A DNA stretch of 64,000 bases from JACMQX01 sp040385105 (GTDB lineage Bacteria > Pseudomonadota > Gammaproteobacteria > Burkholderiales > Burkholderiaceae_C), in assembly GCA_040385105.1 (NCBI GenBank), contig JAZKHY010000010.1, positions 1 to 64,000 on the forward strand, in the 5' to 3' direction. Shown piece after piece: positions 9,796-18,794 of the stretch. The translations under genes and the position numbers were made by a program. Each line of letters begins with the position of its first letter. Positions within the stretch are counted from its first letter, which is position 1. The notes beneath the pieces were generated by a model, which was not told the DNA's origin, ran no database searches, and saw only the letters and a list, made by a program, of their open reading frames with translations.

Positions 9796-10926
9796 ATGCT
9801 CCATGAATTCCTCGCCAGCCACCGCCTCGCGCTCATCGACCGCTGCAAGACCAAGGTTGCCAACCGGGCAGCCGCTGGCAGCGCGGATGCCGACCTGCGC
9901 TTTGGCATTCCCCTGTTCCTGGACCAGCTCATCAAGACGCTCCGTACCGAGCAGCAGGGCCAGGCCAGGCACAGCCTGGAGATATCCGGCACCGATGACG
10001 GTACCGCGTCGCCGTCAGAAATAGGCGCATCCGCGGCGCGCCATGGCCTGGAACTGCTGCGCAACGGCTTCACCGTCGATGAAGTCGTCCACAACTACGG
10101 CGACCTGTGCCAGGCCATCACCGGGCTGGCTGTGGAGATGGACGCGCCGATCAGCACGGATGAGTTCCGCACCCTCAACCGGTGCCTGGACAACGGCATT
10201 GCCGATGCGGTCACCGAATATTCGCGCCAGCGCGAAATCATCATCAAGGACAGCGGCGAGCAGGCGCTGAACGAGCGCCTGGGCGTCCTGGCGCATGAGC
10301 TGCGCAACCATATTTCAACCGCAGTGCTGGCGGCATCAGCCATGCGCAGCGGCAACGTGGCGCTCACCGGCGCGACCAGTGCGGTGCTGGACCGCAGCCT
10401 GGTCGGCCTGCGCAACCTGGTGGACAGGACGCTGGCCGACGTGCGGGTCAGCGCGGGCATGGAAACCCGGCAAAAGCTGTTTTCGGTGGCGGACTTCATC
10501 GCCGAGGTTCGGGTCACGGCGGCGCTGGAAGCGAGGACGCGGGGCAGCGAGTTCAGCACCTTCATCGTTGACCGCAAGCTCTCGGTTCATGGTGACCGCG
10601 AGATGTTGATGTCGGCCTTGGGCAACCTGCTGCAGAACGCCTTCAAGTTCACCTGCCCCGGCACAGCAGTGTCGCTGAACGCCTTCGCGCAGGGGGAGCT
10701 TGTGCTGATTGAAGTGCAGGACCATTGCGGCGGACTGCCGCCTGATGCGGTGAAGGACATGTTCATCCCCTTCGTGCAGCTGGGCACCGACAGGACCGGC
10801 ATGGGGCTGGGCCTGTCCATCTGCAAGCGCATCGTCGAGGCCAACGACGGGCAGCTTCGGGTGCGCGACCTGCCGGGCTCGGGCTGCGTCTTCACGATAG
10901 AACTGCCGCGCCACGCTGCGCCTTGA
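9796..10926 (+). CDS. Soluble sensor histidine kinase with RsbRD-like N-terminal domain
   Basis: Cytoplasmic histidine kinase of 376 residues; no membrane segment or signal is visible. Residues about 1-150 are all-alpha and resemble the RsbT co-antagonist (RsbRD) N-terminal or globin-like sensory region (L-R-N-G-F-T-V-D-E-V-V-H-N-Y-G-D). The kinase core follows: H-box L-A-H-E-L-R-N near residue 168, N-box N-L-L-Q-N-A-F-K-F, G1 D-H-C-G-G-L-P, and G2 G-M-G-L-G-L-S, ending I-E-L-P-R. No response regulator is adjacent, so its partner is elsewhere. It converges on the nfr-like operon with a 12-base gap. The upstream region 9601-9795 (between this gene and the divergent macroglobulin) shows no clear promoter to me. 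Confidence 0.85.
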   Translation: MLHEFLASHRLALIDRCKTKVANRAAAGSADADLRFGIPLFLDQLIKTLRTEQQGQARHSLEISGTDDGTASPSEIGASAARHGLELLRNGFTVDEVVHNYGDLCQAITGLAVEMDAPISTDEFRTLNRCLDNGIADAVTEYSRQREIIIKDSGEQALNERLGVLAHELRNHISTAVLAASAMRSGNVALTGATSAVLDRSLVGLRNLVDRTLADVRVSAGMETRQKLFSVADFIAEVRVTAALEARTRGSEFSTFIVDRKLSVHGDREMLMSALGNLLQNAFKFTCPGTAVSLNAFAQGELVLIEVQDHCGGLPPDAVKDMFIPFVQLGTDRTGMGLGLSICKRIVEANDGQLRVRDLPGSGCVFTIELPRHAAP

Positions 10927-10938
10927 GGGCGGCGCCCT

Positions 10939-11835
10939 TCAGCGCCCTGCCACAGGGGCCTGCGCTCCGCGCAGCTGGCTTACCAGTGCGTCATGCAGGT
11001 AATGCGGCCCGTCAAACAGGTAGATGCGCAGGCCGGCATAGCTTGCCAGCTGCAGCCGCAGCTCGGCCAGCGTCGCACTGCGGAAGCCCCCGCCCTGCTG
11101 TGGCCTGAAGGCTTCGGCAATGATGCGGACCCGCTCCTTGCCCAGGCGCAAGGACAGCACATCGGCATACTGCCGCGCAATGCGGGCCTCGCGGGCATGC
11201 ACGCCCACACCATCCTGGAAGAACACGCCCACGTCTGCGGGCAGCCATTTCACGAGGCCCTGCACCAGCGCCTCGGGGCCGACGTTGGCGCTGTCGTAAA
11301 CGCTGATCCACAGCGGGCGGGGCAGCGCGGCCAGCAGCGGCGCGAGCTGCGGCGCCTCGGTCCAGGTCGGGTCGATCTCCACCGGGAAGTACCAGCCTGT
11401 CACATTGAGCGGTATGGGCAGCTTCGCCAGCTCCGCAGAGGCCTGCGCGAGTGCGGCGATGTCCGCGCGCGCGGCCCGCTCGTCAAAGCGGCCGGCCAGG
11501 CCCAGGATCACCTCACGGGCCCAGGGCTCGCCGGCGATCCGCTGCCAGGCCGGCAGGCTGGCGAAGGTGGGCATTGAACTGCCGGCCAGGTAGGCGACGC
11601 CGTCAACTGCGGTCCACTGCACCAGCAGCTCACCCGCGCCCAGCTGATGCCAGTTGCCACGCGGGTCGAGCGTGCGGTTGTCCAGCTGCCAGACGGTGCC
11701 GTGGATGGGCGGCACCAGCGGCGCCGGCCCGGCGCAGCCGGCCACCACCAGCGCCGTGCCGAGTGCCGCGCCTGTTGCCAGGCCGAGCATGCGGCGGCGC
11801 GAAGTTACCGGGCTTGCCGTGCGCGCCAGGACCAT
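10939..11835 (-). CDS. DUF4434-type lipoprotein, putative glycoside-hydrolase-like (YbcH-like), last gene of the NGR-like operon
   Basis: 298-residue lipoprotein. S-R-R-R-M-L-G-L-A precedes a hydrophobic run and lipobox V-V-A-G-C34, so export could use Tat or Sec before lipidation. The mature part looks like a DUF4434 TIM-barrel of glycoside-hydrolase type: E-L-L-V-Q-W-T near the start, G-W-Y-F-P-V-E-I-D in the middle, and V-F-F-Q-D-G-V-G-V with an acidic residue at the expected active-site strand. The start ATG overlaps the nfrA stop as ATGA, so it is translationally coupled. Position at the end of a polysaccharide secretion operon suggests a glycan hydrolase or processing role, like BcsZ or PgaB in other systems; this is inference. 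E. coli carries ybcH, of similar size, beside nfrA. Confidence 0.72.
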   Translation of the reverse strand: MVLARTASPVTSRRRMLGLATGAALGTALVVAGCAGPAPLVPPIHGTVWQLDNRTLDPRGNWHQLGAGELLVQWTAVDGVAYLAGSSMPTFASLPAWQRIAGEPWAREVILGLAGRFDERAARADIAALAQASAELAKLPIPLNVTGWYFPVEIDPTWTEAPQLAPLLAALPRPLWISVYDSANVGPEALVQGLVKWLPADVGVFFQDGVGVHAREARIARQYADVLSLRLGKERVRIIAEAFRPQQGGGFRSATLAELRLQLASYAGLRIYLFDGPHYLHDALVSQLRGAQAPVAGR

Positions 11836-13298
11836 CAGTACGACAGCGTGGTGTTCAGGAACACGCCCTTGGCGCGCTGCGCGCCGGCCAGCCGTGCCCG
11901 GTATTGCAGGGTGATGTCCACATACGAGCGCGGCGCGCTGTAGGTGTCTTCATTGAACCAGTAGCGTGCGCTGATGCCGGGCCCGATGCCCAGCGACGCC
12001 TGCTCCGCTGCGGCCGAGTCATAGTCGGCCGCCACCGACAGGTGGGGGAACAGGACCCAGCGGCCGCTGTCGTCACCCAGGCGGAAGCTCTTGCCGGCCT
12101 GCAGCTCCGCCAGTGCATAGCTGCGGCCTGCCTCCAGGTAGCGCCCGGCCTCGGCCGAGATGCGCGTGGTCCACCAGGCGGGCGCGTCCACACGCAAGTC
12201 GCCGCCGCTGCCGGCCGAATAGCCGAGCTGGGCCAGCCAGTCGTCGCGGCCGCCCTGGGCGGCGAATACGCGGCTGAACGACGCGACGATGTTGGTATCG
12301 GTCAGGGGCTTGTATCGGATGCCGATGGCCGACTGCAGCGTGTCGCCTCCGGTGGCGCCGCCGCCCTTGCTGTAGAGCGTCTCGAAAGCGCGCGCAAACA
12401 GCTCCACATAGCGGCCGTTGCGGTAACCCCAGGGCCGCCAGTAAGCCTCCACACCGGCCTGCAAGGTGTCGGTGCCGGCGCCGGGCACCAGGCCCAGGCC
12501 GGACACTGCGCCGCGGTAGCTGAGCGAGGCGATGACACCGGTTTCACGCGAGACTTCGGCCACCGCGCGGCGGGTGTTGAACAGCAGCTGCGGCGACATC
12601 CTGAGCTTGAGCGCGTTAACGTCGTCAATTGTGCGCTTGAAGTAGTCGATGGCCTCTGCGTCGTCGCCTGCACGCACCGCAGCAAAGGCCGCGTCGTGCT
12701 GCGCGGTGCTGGCCAGTTTCTGCCAGTCGGCATTCTGCGGTGCGAGCCGGGCAGCTTCATTCGCAAGGCTGGCGGCCAGCCGGTAGTCGCGCAGGTCGTA
12801 GGCCTTGTACGCGGCATCCGCTGCCGCATAGGCCGGGTCCGGTGCCGGCGGGGGCGCGGCCGGGGCAGTGGCAGGCGGCGCTGGCGGGGTTGGCTGTGCT
12901 GGCGGTGTGGCAAGCGGGGCTGGTGGCGCGGCGGCGGTTGCAGGTTCCGGATTGAGTGGTGCGGCCGCAGCCACCGGCACTGCTGGCGGTTTGGGCGATG
13001 CAGCCGTGGCGCGAGCCGGCCGGCTGGTGCGGGCCGTGCTGCCTTGCCGGGCCTGCCTTGCCTGCGCGGCCTCGGCCTTGTCCAGCAGCACCTGCAGTTC
13101 CGGCACGTCGGGGCGTTGCCGCTGTGCTTCGCGCGCACTGGCGATGGCCTGGCGCCAGTCGCCGCGCGCGTAGGCCTTGTAGGCCCTGTCGGCGAGTTCC
13201 CAGGCCGGCCCGGTCAGTGGCAGCGGCGCCTGGCCCTGGGCCAGCACGGTACCAGCCGCGAGCAGGGCCACCAGTGCGGCGGCGAGTGAATTCCCCAT
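11835..13298 (-). CDS. nfrA: NfrA-like outer-membrane protein (N4 adsorption protein A C-terminal barrel with TPRs)
   Basis: 487 residues. ATG 13298 follows the nfrB stop by one base (TGA-C-ATG) with AAGGA upstream. It has a signal peptide (S-L-A-A-A-L-V-A-L-L-A-A-G-T-V-L-A-Q), then TPR-like helices (W-E-L-A-D-R-A-Y-K-A-Y-A-R-G-D-W), a Pro/Ala-rich linker at about residues 105-165, a second TPR set (A-A-D-A-A-Y-K-A-Y-D-L-R-D-Y), then a C-terminal region rich in alternating aromatic strands ending Y-R-A-R-L...L-N-T-T-L-S-Y, typical of a beta barrel. This matches the C-terminal domain of phage N4 receptor NfrA. The protein is about half the length of E. coli NfrA (roughly 990), mainly through fewer TPRs. 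Likely role: outer-membrane export of the glycan made by NfrB. Confidence 0.83.
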   Translation of the reverse strand: MGNSLAAALVALLAAGTVLAQGQAPLPLTGPAWELADRAYKAYARGDWRQAIASAREAQRQRPDVPELQVLLDKAEAAQARQARQGSTARTSRPARATAASPKPPAVPVAAAAPLNPEPATAAAPPAPLATPPAQPTPPAPPATAPAAPPPAPDPAYAAADAAYKAYDLRDYRLAASLANEAARLAPQNADWQKLASTAQHDAAFAAVRAGDDAEAIDYFKRTIDDVNALKLRMSPQLLFNTRRAVAEVSRETGVIASLSYRGAVSGLGLVPGAGTDTLQAGVEAYWRPWGYRNGRYVELFARAFETLYSKGGGATGGDTLQSAIGIRYKPLTDTNIVASFSRVFAAQGGRDDWLAQLGYSAGSGGDLRVDAPAWWTTRISAEAGRYLEAGRSYALAELQAGKSFRLGDDSGRWVLFPHLSVAADYDSAAAEQASLGIGPGISARYWFNEDTYSAPRSYVDITLQYRARLAGAQRAKGVFLNTTLSY

Positions 13299-13299
13299 G

Positions 13300-15432
13300 T
13301 CAATCCTTGTAGATGCCGCGCGACATCGCCGCATGCAGCAGGTTCTGTTGCTCGACCACCCGTTCGATGACCTCACGCAGGATCACGCCCCGCTCGACCA
13401 GGTAGTCGCCGATGCGGCCGTGGCGGTCGGGCCGGTAGGTTTCCATGGCGTCCTCGAACAGGTCGCGCCTGAGCAGGCCCTGCTCGATCAGCATGTCGCC
13501 GAGCAGGGGCACACCCGCCGCGCTTTTGTCCAGCGGTATGAAGCTGTCGCCTGCGCCGCGCAGCAGGCGCAGTGCCACGGCGATCTCGCTTTCGCGCACG
13601 ATGCGCTGGGCCGGCGGCGCGCCGAACACGCCGGCCATCTCCTGCAGCGAGGCCTCCGCAAGCGGGCTGGCCACCGCCAGCAGCGGAATGCCTGCCGCGT
13701 CCACGCCCATGTAGATCGCGCGGTGGCGGATGCCGAACTCCGCCGGCACATGGCCGGCATGCTCGCGCACCAGCGCCACCGTCAGGCGCGCCCGTGGAAG
13801 GTTGGCCTGGTAGGCAATCGCCTCGGCCAGCGTCTCCTCGTCGAGCCAGCCGTTGGACACGAGGATGCGGCCGAGCGGAAGGCGTGTGGAAGCCTGTTCG
13901 GCCAGTGCCTTTTCCAGCGTGCCGGCGTCCACCGCCTTCCAGCTCTGCAGCAGCTCGCCGAGCCGCTGGCGGCGGCGCAGTGCCTGCGCGCCGGTGGGGA
14001 AGTCGTGCATGGTCTTGTCCCAGGCCAGCGTCTTGCCGAGGAACAGGTAGCCGAGGAACAGGCGCCAGGCCCGCGCCACCGCCATGAAGTTGACGAAGTT
14101 GCTGACGATCATGCGCGGCAGCGACATCAGGCCATGCTCCCAGCCATAGAGGATGGTGGTGAAGTACACCCGGTGGGCGCAGCGGATCAGCAGCGAGATG
14201 GCGTTCAGGTAGATCAGCACGCGCCACCAGCTGTTCTCGGCGAACATCGACGGGTAGAACACGGTCCACCAGCCGGTGGCCTGGCCGACGTGCACGGCAA
14301 TGAACTGCAGCACCAGCAGGTAGGCCAGCACATTGACGATGGCGGTGACGGTGCTCTTGCGGTCGCGCAGAAGCAGGTAGCGCGCGGCAAGCGAGCCCTG
14401 CCAGCGGATCTGCTCCCAGCTTTGCAGCCCGATGCCCAGGACCCAGCGGGCCTTCTGGCGGTAGGCCAGGCGGAAGGTGTCCGGGAAGAACTCGCGCACC
14501 GACAGCGGCATGTCCACCACCAGGTTGCGCTGCAGGCCCCGGGCAAACGACTTGCGCTCCACCTTGTAGCTCACCGGGAACACGCCAAAGATGGCATGCA
14601 TGCCCAGCTGGGCCAGGCGTGTGCCCACGTCGTAGTCCTCGGTCAGGCTGTCGGTGTTGAAGGGGCGGTTGCGGGTCGAGCCCACCAGCGCCTCCAGCGC
14701 GCGGCGCGAGAAGCAGGTGCCGACGCCGGCGGAAGGCACCACGCCGGCCACGCTCTCGCGCACCACCATGTCCTTGGCGTGGCTCTCGGCAAATTCGTCC
14801 ATGTAGGTGCCGGCCACCAGCTCATACCACTCGCGCTCCAGCGAGGCCACCGGCAGCTGGATCATGTCCTTGCGCGGCAGCAGGTAGTTGAAGAACCGCA
14901 GCTCCAGCGGGTGCAGCACGTCCTCGCTGTCATGCAGCACCACGCCGGCGAAGGGGGTGTCCTGCTCGCGCTCGTACTGCAGGATGGCATCCACCACCCA
15001 GTTCAGGCAATCTGCCTTGCAAGTCGGCCCGGCATGCGGCACTTCCACCCGGTGCAGCTGCTTGTAGCGCGTGCGCATGCGCTCGACTTCGTCAATCGTT
15101 TTCTGGTCGTTGATGTAGGTGCCGACAAAGACAACATAGTTCTGGTAGTCCAGCACCTCGACCATGTTCTCGATCATCGGCGCGATCACGTCGTATTCCA
15201 GCCATGCCGGCACCATGATGGCCAGCGGCTGCTCGCTCTTCTCGCGCAGCTGCGCCACCGTCATCGGCGAATGCTTGCGGTTGACGGTGAGCGAGCGCCA
15301 GATGCGCCGCGTCCAGTACCAGACGTCGATGAACAGGTCGTCGATAGACGAGATGAAGATCACCACGGCCACGATGGCCGCGAGCGTTTCCAGCCCGGCG
15401 TAGTACTCGGCGGCGAAGAAGCTCCAGTTCAT
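13300..15432 (-). CDS. nfrB: NfrB-like membrane glycosyltransferase with tandem MshEN c-di-GMP-binding modules
   Basis: 710-residue inner-membrane GT2 synthase. A first membrane segment lies at about residues 12-36 (I-V-A-V-V-I-F-I-S-S-I-D-D-L-F-I-D). The cytosolic GT2 core follows with H-D-S-E-D near 167 (DxD), T-E-D near 263 and Q-K-A-R-W near 326, then three or four membrane segments. Residues about 488-545 match the two-part MshEN consensus (R-L-G-x-x-L ... L-x-x-A-L-x-x-Q, five-residue spacer, P-L-G-x-x-L-V-x-x-G ... Q-x-N-L-P), with K for the first motif's Gly. A second pair occurs at about 643-700. In E. coli, NfrB is activated by c-di-GMP through MshEN and makes a ManNAc-containing glycan; the same is inferred here. 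It starts 19 bases after the bcsB-like stop. Confidence 0.9.
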   Translation of the reverse strand: MNWSFFAAEYYAGLETLAAIVAVVIFISSIDDLFIDVWYWTRRIWRSLTVNRKHSPMTVAQLREKSEQPLAIMVPAWLEYDVIAPMIENMVEVLDYQNYVVFVGTYINDQKTIDEVERMRTRYKQLHRVEVPHAGPTCKADCLNWVVDAILQYEREQDTPFAGVVLHDSEDVLHPLELRFFNYLLPRKDMIQLPVASLEREWYELVAGTYMDEFAESHAKDMVVRESVAGVVPSAGVGTCFSRRALEALVGSTRNRPFNTDSLTEDYDVGTRLAQLGMHAIFGVFPVSYKVERKSFARGLQRNLVVDMPLSVREFFPDTFRLAYRQKARWVLGIGLQSWEQIRWQGSLAARYLLLRDRKSTVTAIVNVLAYLLVLQFIAVHVGQATGWWTVFYPSMFAENSWWRVLIYLNAISLLIRCAHRVYFTTILYGWEHGLMSLPRMIVSNFVNFMAVARAWRLFLGYLFLGKTLAWDKTMHDFPTGAQALRRRQRLGELLQSWKAVDAGTLEKALAEQASTRLPLGRILVSNGWLDEETLAEAIAYQANLPRARLTVALVREHAGHVPAEFGIRHRAIYMGVDAAGIPLLAVASPLAEASLQEMAGVFGAPPAQRIVRESEIAVALRLLRGAGDSFIPLDKSAAGVPLLGDMLIEQGLLRRDLFEDAMETYRPDRHGRIGDYLVERGVILREVIERVVEQQNLLHAAMSRGIYKD

Positions 15433-15451
15433 GGCGCGGTCCTGGCGGCGT

Positions 15452-17692
15452 TCAAGGCGCCGGGGGGGTGGACTTGCGGCGGCGGGCGCGGCTTGCGAAC
15501 ACCAGCAGCGAGACCATGAACACGATGGCCAGGACCGGCAGCATCCACCAGTAGCCCCGGCCCAGCAGCCATGAGCCTGACTTCACGTCCACGGCGTTGC
15601 GGCCTGCAGGGTCGGCCGAGTTGATCTCGCGCAGCAGGCCGCCGCTGCCCATCAGGGCGACGTCGCCGGGGCCGAGCAGCAGGGGCTTGTCCATGGCCGG
15701 TGCGCCGGTGCCGGCGTTGCGGTAGCTCACGCCGGTGTCGCCGCCCACCTTCACCACTTCGACGATGCCCACATTGTTCAGGCCGGTGACGTCCAGGATG
15801 GGCTGGTCGTCATCGGCGGCAAGCACCAGCCTGCCTGAATCCAGCTTGACCTTGGAGTCGCCGTTTTTCAGCGGCAGTTCCATGGCCAGGAAGGGGCCGC
15901 CCGTGGCGGGGATGTCGTTGCCATTGGCCACGGTGAACTTCGCATTGACCGGTGACACGCCGGTGCCGGCTGCCAGCCGGATGACACGCGGCAGGGTACC
16001 GGGCGCATCTGCGAGGTACGCAGCCGGCACCATCACATGGGCGCCTGCGGCAAAGCGCGACACCATGCCGGTGAAGTCCTGCGAGGGCGTGGCCTTCTCC
16101 AGCAGCATGCGGCTGCTGGGCAGCACCGACACGGGGTAGGGCTCCGGCGTTTCGCGGCATCGGTCGCTGGCCATCTGGCGCACGAACGACAGGCGCAGCG
16201 TATTGCGCGCGAGCAGCGAGTAGGCCGGTATCGGCGCGGTGATGCGCTCGGCCGTGCCCTTGGCTTCCAGCTGCTTTGCGCCCAGCAGGATGTCGTTCAT
16301 GAAGACCGACACCACGGGCGGTGTGCGGGCGGCGCTGGGCGCTGCGGCAATGTCCAGTACCAGGCTGGACGGCAGACGGCCGTTGGCTGCGACGGCGCCG
16401 ATGTCAAAGCTGGCGATCCAGTCGGCATGGGCGAGCACGTCGATGCTGCCTGGCTTGCCGCCGAGGTATTTGAGCGACACCGATGAAGTGTCGCCCGCGG
16501 GCGCCGTGGCCACGCGCACGCCCATGGCCGATGCGACGGCCACGCTGTTCCAATAGCTGCTGAAGAGGCCTGCGGCCTGTGCACCGGCGCCGTCCTGTAC
16601 CACGATGGCGGGGCGGCCGAACACGTAGGCGAGGCTGACCTCGCCGGTGGTGGCAGGCCGCGCGCCGGGGTCCAGCGCGGCGGCCCTCCACTCGGTGAAC
16701 GGTGTCACGGCGTCGGGTGCTGCAGCCTGCAGCTGGGCGCGCAGGGCATCCAGTGCCACGGTGATGCCGGCGGCCATGGCCTTGTCGGCAATGATGATGT
16801 CGGCGCGCACCGGGCCGTTGGCGCCAAGCGCGAGCATGGCGCCGACTTCGGCCGCGTCCTTCAGCTTGTACTGCCCGCCTTGCGAGAGCGCGGCGAATGC
16901 CGGCACGCTGCGCAATGCCGGCGGGATGGTCACGCCATCCAGGTTGACCACGGCGCCCACGGAAGGCAGGGCCCGCACCGTGCTGCGCTTGCCGGCGCGC
17001 TCCAGCGCCACACCCATGCGCCAGGCCGAGTCATAGGCCGGCGAGCCGATGTTGCTGGACGAAACGAGGATCACCGGTGCCGAAGGCAGTGCGCCCCAGG
17101 CGGTGGTCAGGTCGCGGATGGCGCTGCCGTCATAGCGGTAGGTAAAGCGCGAGTCCGGCTCGATGCGCAGCACGTTGCCCGGTGTGCGGCCGTCGGCGCA
17201 CAGCCACTCCGCGCCGAGCGCGGTGTTCCAGTTCAGGCCCAGGCGCACAAAGCCGCTCGGGCGCGGTTTGCCGTCCACGCCGAGCACGAGGGCGGCGTCG
17301 CCCTTGTCCTGCGCAAACGGGCGCGACGACACGGGGTAGCCGTCCAGCGAGACGAGCATAGAGGTGCGGCCGCCGTCGGCGCGCATGTAGCTGCCGTTCA
17401 GGCGGATTTCACCATCGGTCAGCGGCACATTGGCAGGCACGGGCAGGTACAGCTCGCGGGTGGTGTCGGGCGCGCCCAGCACCAGCGGGCCGGTGAAGCC
17501 GAGGTCGGCCAGGCTGACCTCGCGCGAAACCCAGCGGTCGGCATTGAGGCGCTTGAACACTTCGGCGGCGCTGCCTGCAGGGCTGGCGGGAGCCTGGGCT
17601 GCGGCCATCAGCGGCAGGCAGGCGGCAACAAGCAGCCACGCGGCCCGGCGCGCCGGGTCTGTGCCTGCGGACAGTTCAGGAGCTTGTTTCAT
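15452..17692 (-). CDS. BcsB-like cellulose-synthase-accessory protein in NGR-like operon
   Basis: 746 residues. ATG 17692 is chosen (an in-frame start 147 bases upstream would overlap wecB heavily); it still overlaps the wecB stop by 17 bases. A signal-like segment (A-W-L-L-V-A-A-C-L-P-L-M-A-A-A-Q) is followed by a large periplasmic region with BcsB-type carbohydrate-binding and flavodoxin-like domain features (L-A-D-L-G-F-T-G-P-L-V-L-G, R-L-G-L-N-W-N, D-F-T-G-M-V-S-R-F), and a single C-terminal membrane helix (W-W-M-L-P-V-L-A-I-V-F-M-V-S-L-L-V-F) ending in an R-A-R-R-R-K positive tail. BcsB subunits guide nascent glucan from the synthase into the periplasm; here it would serve NfrB. No bcsA or PilZ synthase gene is present, so it is not a cellulose operon. 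Confidence 0.82.
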   Translation of the reverse strand: MKQAPELSAGTDPARRAAWLLVAACLPLMAAAQAPASPAGSAAEVFKRLNADRWVSREVSLADLGFTGPLVLGAPDTTRELYLPVPANVPLTDGEIRLNGSYMRADGGRTSMLVSLDGYPVSSRPFAQDKGDAALVLGVDGKPRPSGFVRLGLNWNTALGAEWLCADGRTPGNVLRIEPDSRFTYRYDGSAIRDLTTAWGALPSAPVILVSSSNIGSPAYDSAWRMGVALERAGKRSTVRALPSVGAVVNLDGVTIPPALRSVPAFAALSQGGQYKLKDAAEVGAMLALGANGPVRADIIIADKAMAAGITVALDALRAQLQAAAPDAVTPFTEWRAAALDPGARPATTGEVSLAYVFGRPAIVVQDGAGAQAAGLFSSYWNSVAVASAMGVRVATAPAGDTSSVSLKYLGGKPGSIDVLAHADWIASFDIGAVAANGRLPSSLVLDIAAAPSAARTPPVVSVFMNDILLGAKQLEAKGTAERITAPIPAYSLLARNTLRLSFVRQMASDRCRETPEPYPVSVLPSSRMLLEKATPSQDFTGMVSRFAAGAHVMVPAAYLADAPGTLPRVIRLAAGTGVSPVNAKFTVANGNDIPATGGPFLAMELPLKNGDSKVKLDSGRLVLAADDDQPILDVTGLNNVGIVEVVKVGGDTGVSYRNAGTGAPAMDKPLLLGPGDVALMGSGGLLREINSADPAGRNAVDVKSGSWLLGRGYWWMLPVLAIVFMVSLLVFASRARRRKSTPPAP

Positions 17693-18794
17693 GGAGTCTC
17701 TCTTTTGGCGTTGCGAAGTGATTTGAAAGCGCATCCACGATCCGGCGTGCGGCATGGCCGTCGCCAAAAGGGTTGCCCGCGCGCTGCATGCGGGTGAAGG
17801 CTGTGCTGTCGGCCGCCAGGCGTGCGACGGCGTTGACAATGTCGCTGCGGCCCGCGCCGACGATCAGCGCGCAGCCGGCGGCAATGGCCTCCGGCCGCTC
17901 GGTCTCATCGCGCAGCACCAGCAGCGGGACGCCGAAGGTCGGTGCTTCTTCCTGCAGGCCACCCGAGTCGGTGAGGACCATCCATGCATCGGCGAGTGCC
18001 TGCTGCATGTCAAGGTAGTCCAGCGGCGCCACCAGGCGCACGTTGGGCGATGCTGAAAGAATGGCGTGCACCGGCTCGCGGACCAGCGGGTTCAGGTGGA
18101 CCGGGAAAAGGACGTCGAGCTTCGGGTTCATTGCAGCGATCGCGACAATGGCCTGGCAGATTTCTGCCAGGTCGCTGCCCCAGTTCTCGCGCCGGTGGAC
18201 TGTCACGAGCAGGTGGCCCAGGCCCTGGACGCGGCGCTGCACGCCATGGTGACGGCAGACCCATTGCTGGGCATCGATCACGGTATTGCCGGTCAGGTAG
18301 ACGGAAGCCGGCGCCACGCCTTCGGCCAGCAGCGCATCTCGCGCGCCCGCCGTCGGCGCAAACTGGAAGGTGGCCAGACGCGAGATCATCTGGCGCAGGC
18401 CCTCTTCAGGGAAGGGTCGGGTGAGGTTGTAGGTCCGCAGGCCGGCTTCCACATGGGCCAGCGGCACGCGGTGATGGAATGCGGCCAGCGCGCCCTGGAA
18501 GGCGCTTTCGGTGTCGCCCTGCACCACGACGAGTGACCAGTCGCGGCTTTGCATGATGCCGTCCAGCTGCTGGCGGCAGGCCAGGCTGAAGTCCAGCAGG
18601 CTGCTGCCCGGGCGGCTCAGCGTGATGTCGGGCACGATGCCGAACGAGCCGAGGATCGGCCCGGCCATGTCGCCATGCTGTGCGGTGTGCAGCCACTGCA
18701 CCCGCGCCCAGCCGCATTCGCGCAGCGCGTGGTACACCGGGGCGAGCTTGATGATCTCGGGGCGGGTACCGCTTATGAGCAGGATGTCGCGCAT
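17676..18794 (-). CDS. wecB: UDP-N-acetylglucosamine 2-epimerase (WecB family), first gene of NGR-like operon
   Basis: 372-residue cytosolic epimerase converting UDP-GlcNAc to UDP-ManNAc. Family motifs are intact: I-S-G-T-R-P-E-I-I-K-L-A-P-V at the N-terminus, T-A-Q-H-G-D-M, V-V-Q-G-D-T-E-S, H-V-E-A-G-L-R-T, P-F-P-E-E-G-L-R, G-N-T-V-I-D-A, H-R-R-E-N-W-G, and T-D-S-G-G-L-Q-E-E-A with R-D-E-T-E-R-P-E. ATG 18794 is chosen because the family starts right there; GGAGG is close (3 nt), and an upstream ATG at 18821 is an alternative. As the leading gene it probably supplies UDP-ManNAc to NfrB, as WecB does for the E. coli N4 receptor glycan. The promoter box described at 18904-18961 lies upstream. 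Confidence 0.93.
   Translation of the reverse strand: MRDILLISGTRPEIIKLAPVYHALRECGWARVQWLHTAQHGDMAGPILGSFGIVPDITLSRPGSSLLDFSLACRQQLDGIMQSRDWSLVVVQGDTESAFQGALAAFHHRVPLAHVEAGLRTYNLTRPFPEEGLRQMISRLATFQFAPTAGARDALLAEGVAPASVYLTGNTVIDAQQWVCRHHGVQRRVQGLGHLLVTVHRRENWGSDLAEICQAIVAIAAMNPKLDVLFPVHLNPLVREPVHAILSASPNVRLVAPLDYLDMQQALADAWMVLTDSGGLQEEAPTFGVPLLVLRDETERPEAIAAGCALIVGAGRSDIVNAVARLAADSTAFTRMQRAGNPFGDGHAARRIVDALSNHFATPKERLHETSS

Noticed and set aside
15452..17692. Cellulose (bcs) operon
   Set aside because: Only a BcsB-like gene is present. The synthase is of the NfrB type and there is no PilZ domain, BcsC or BcsZ.
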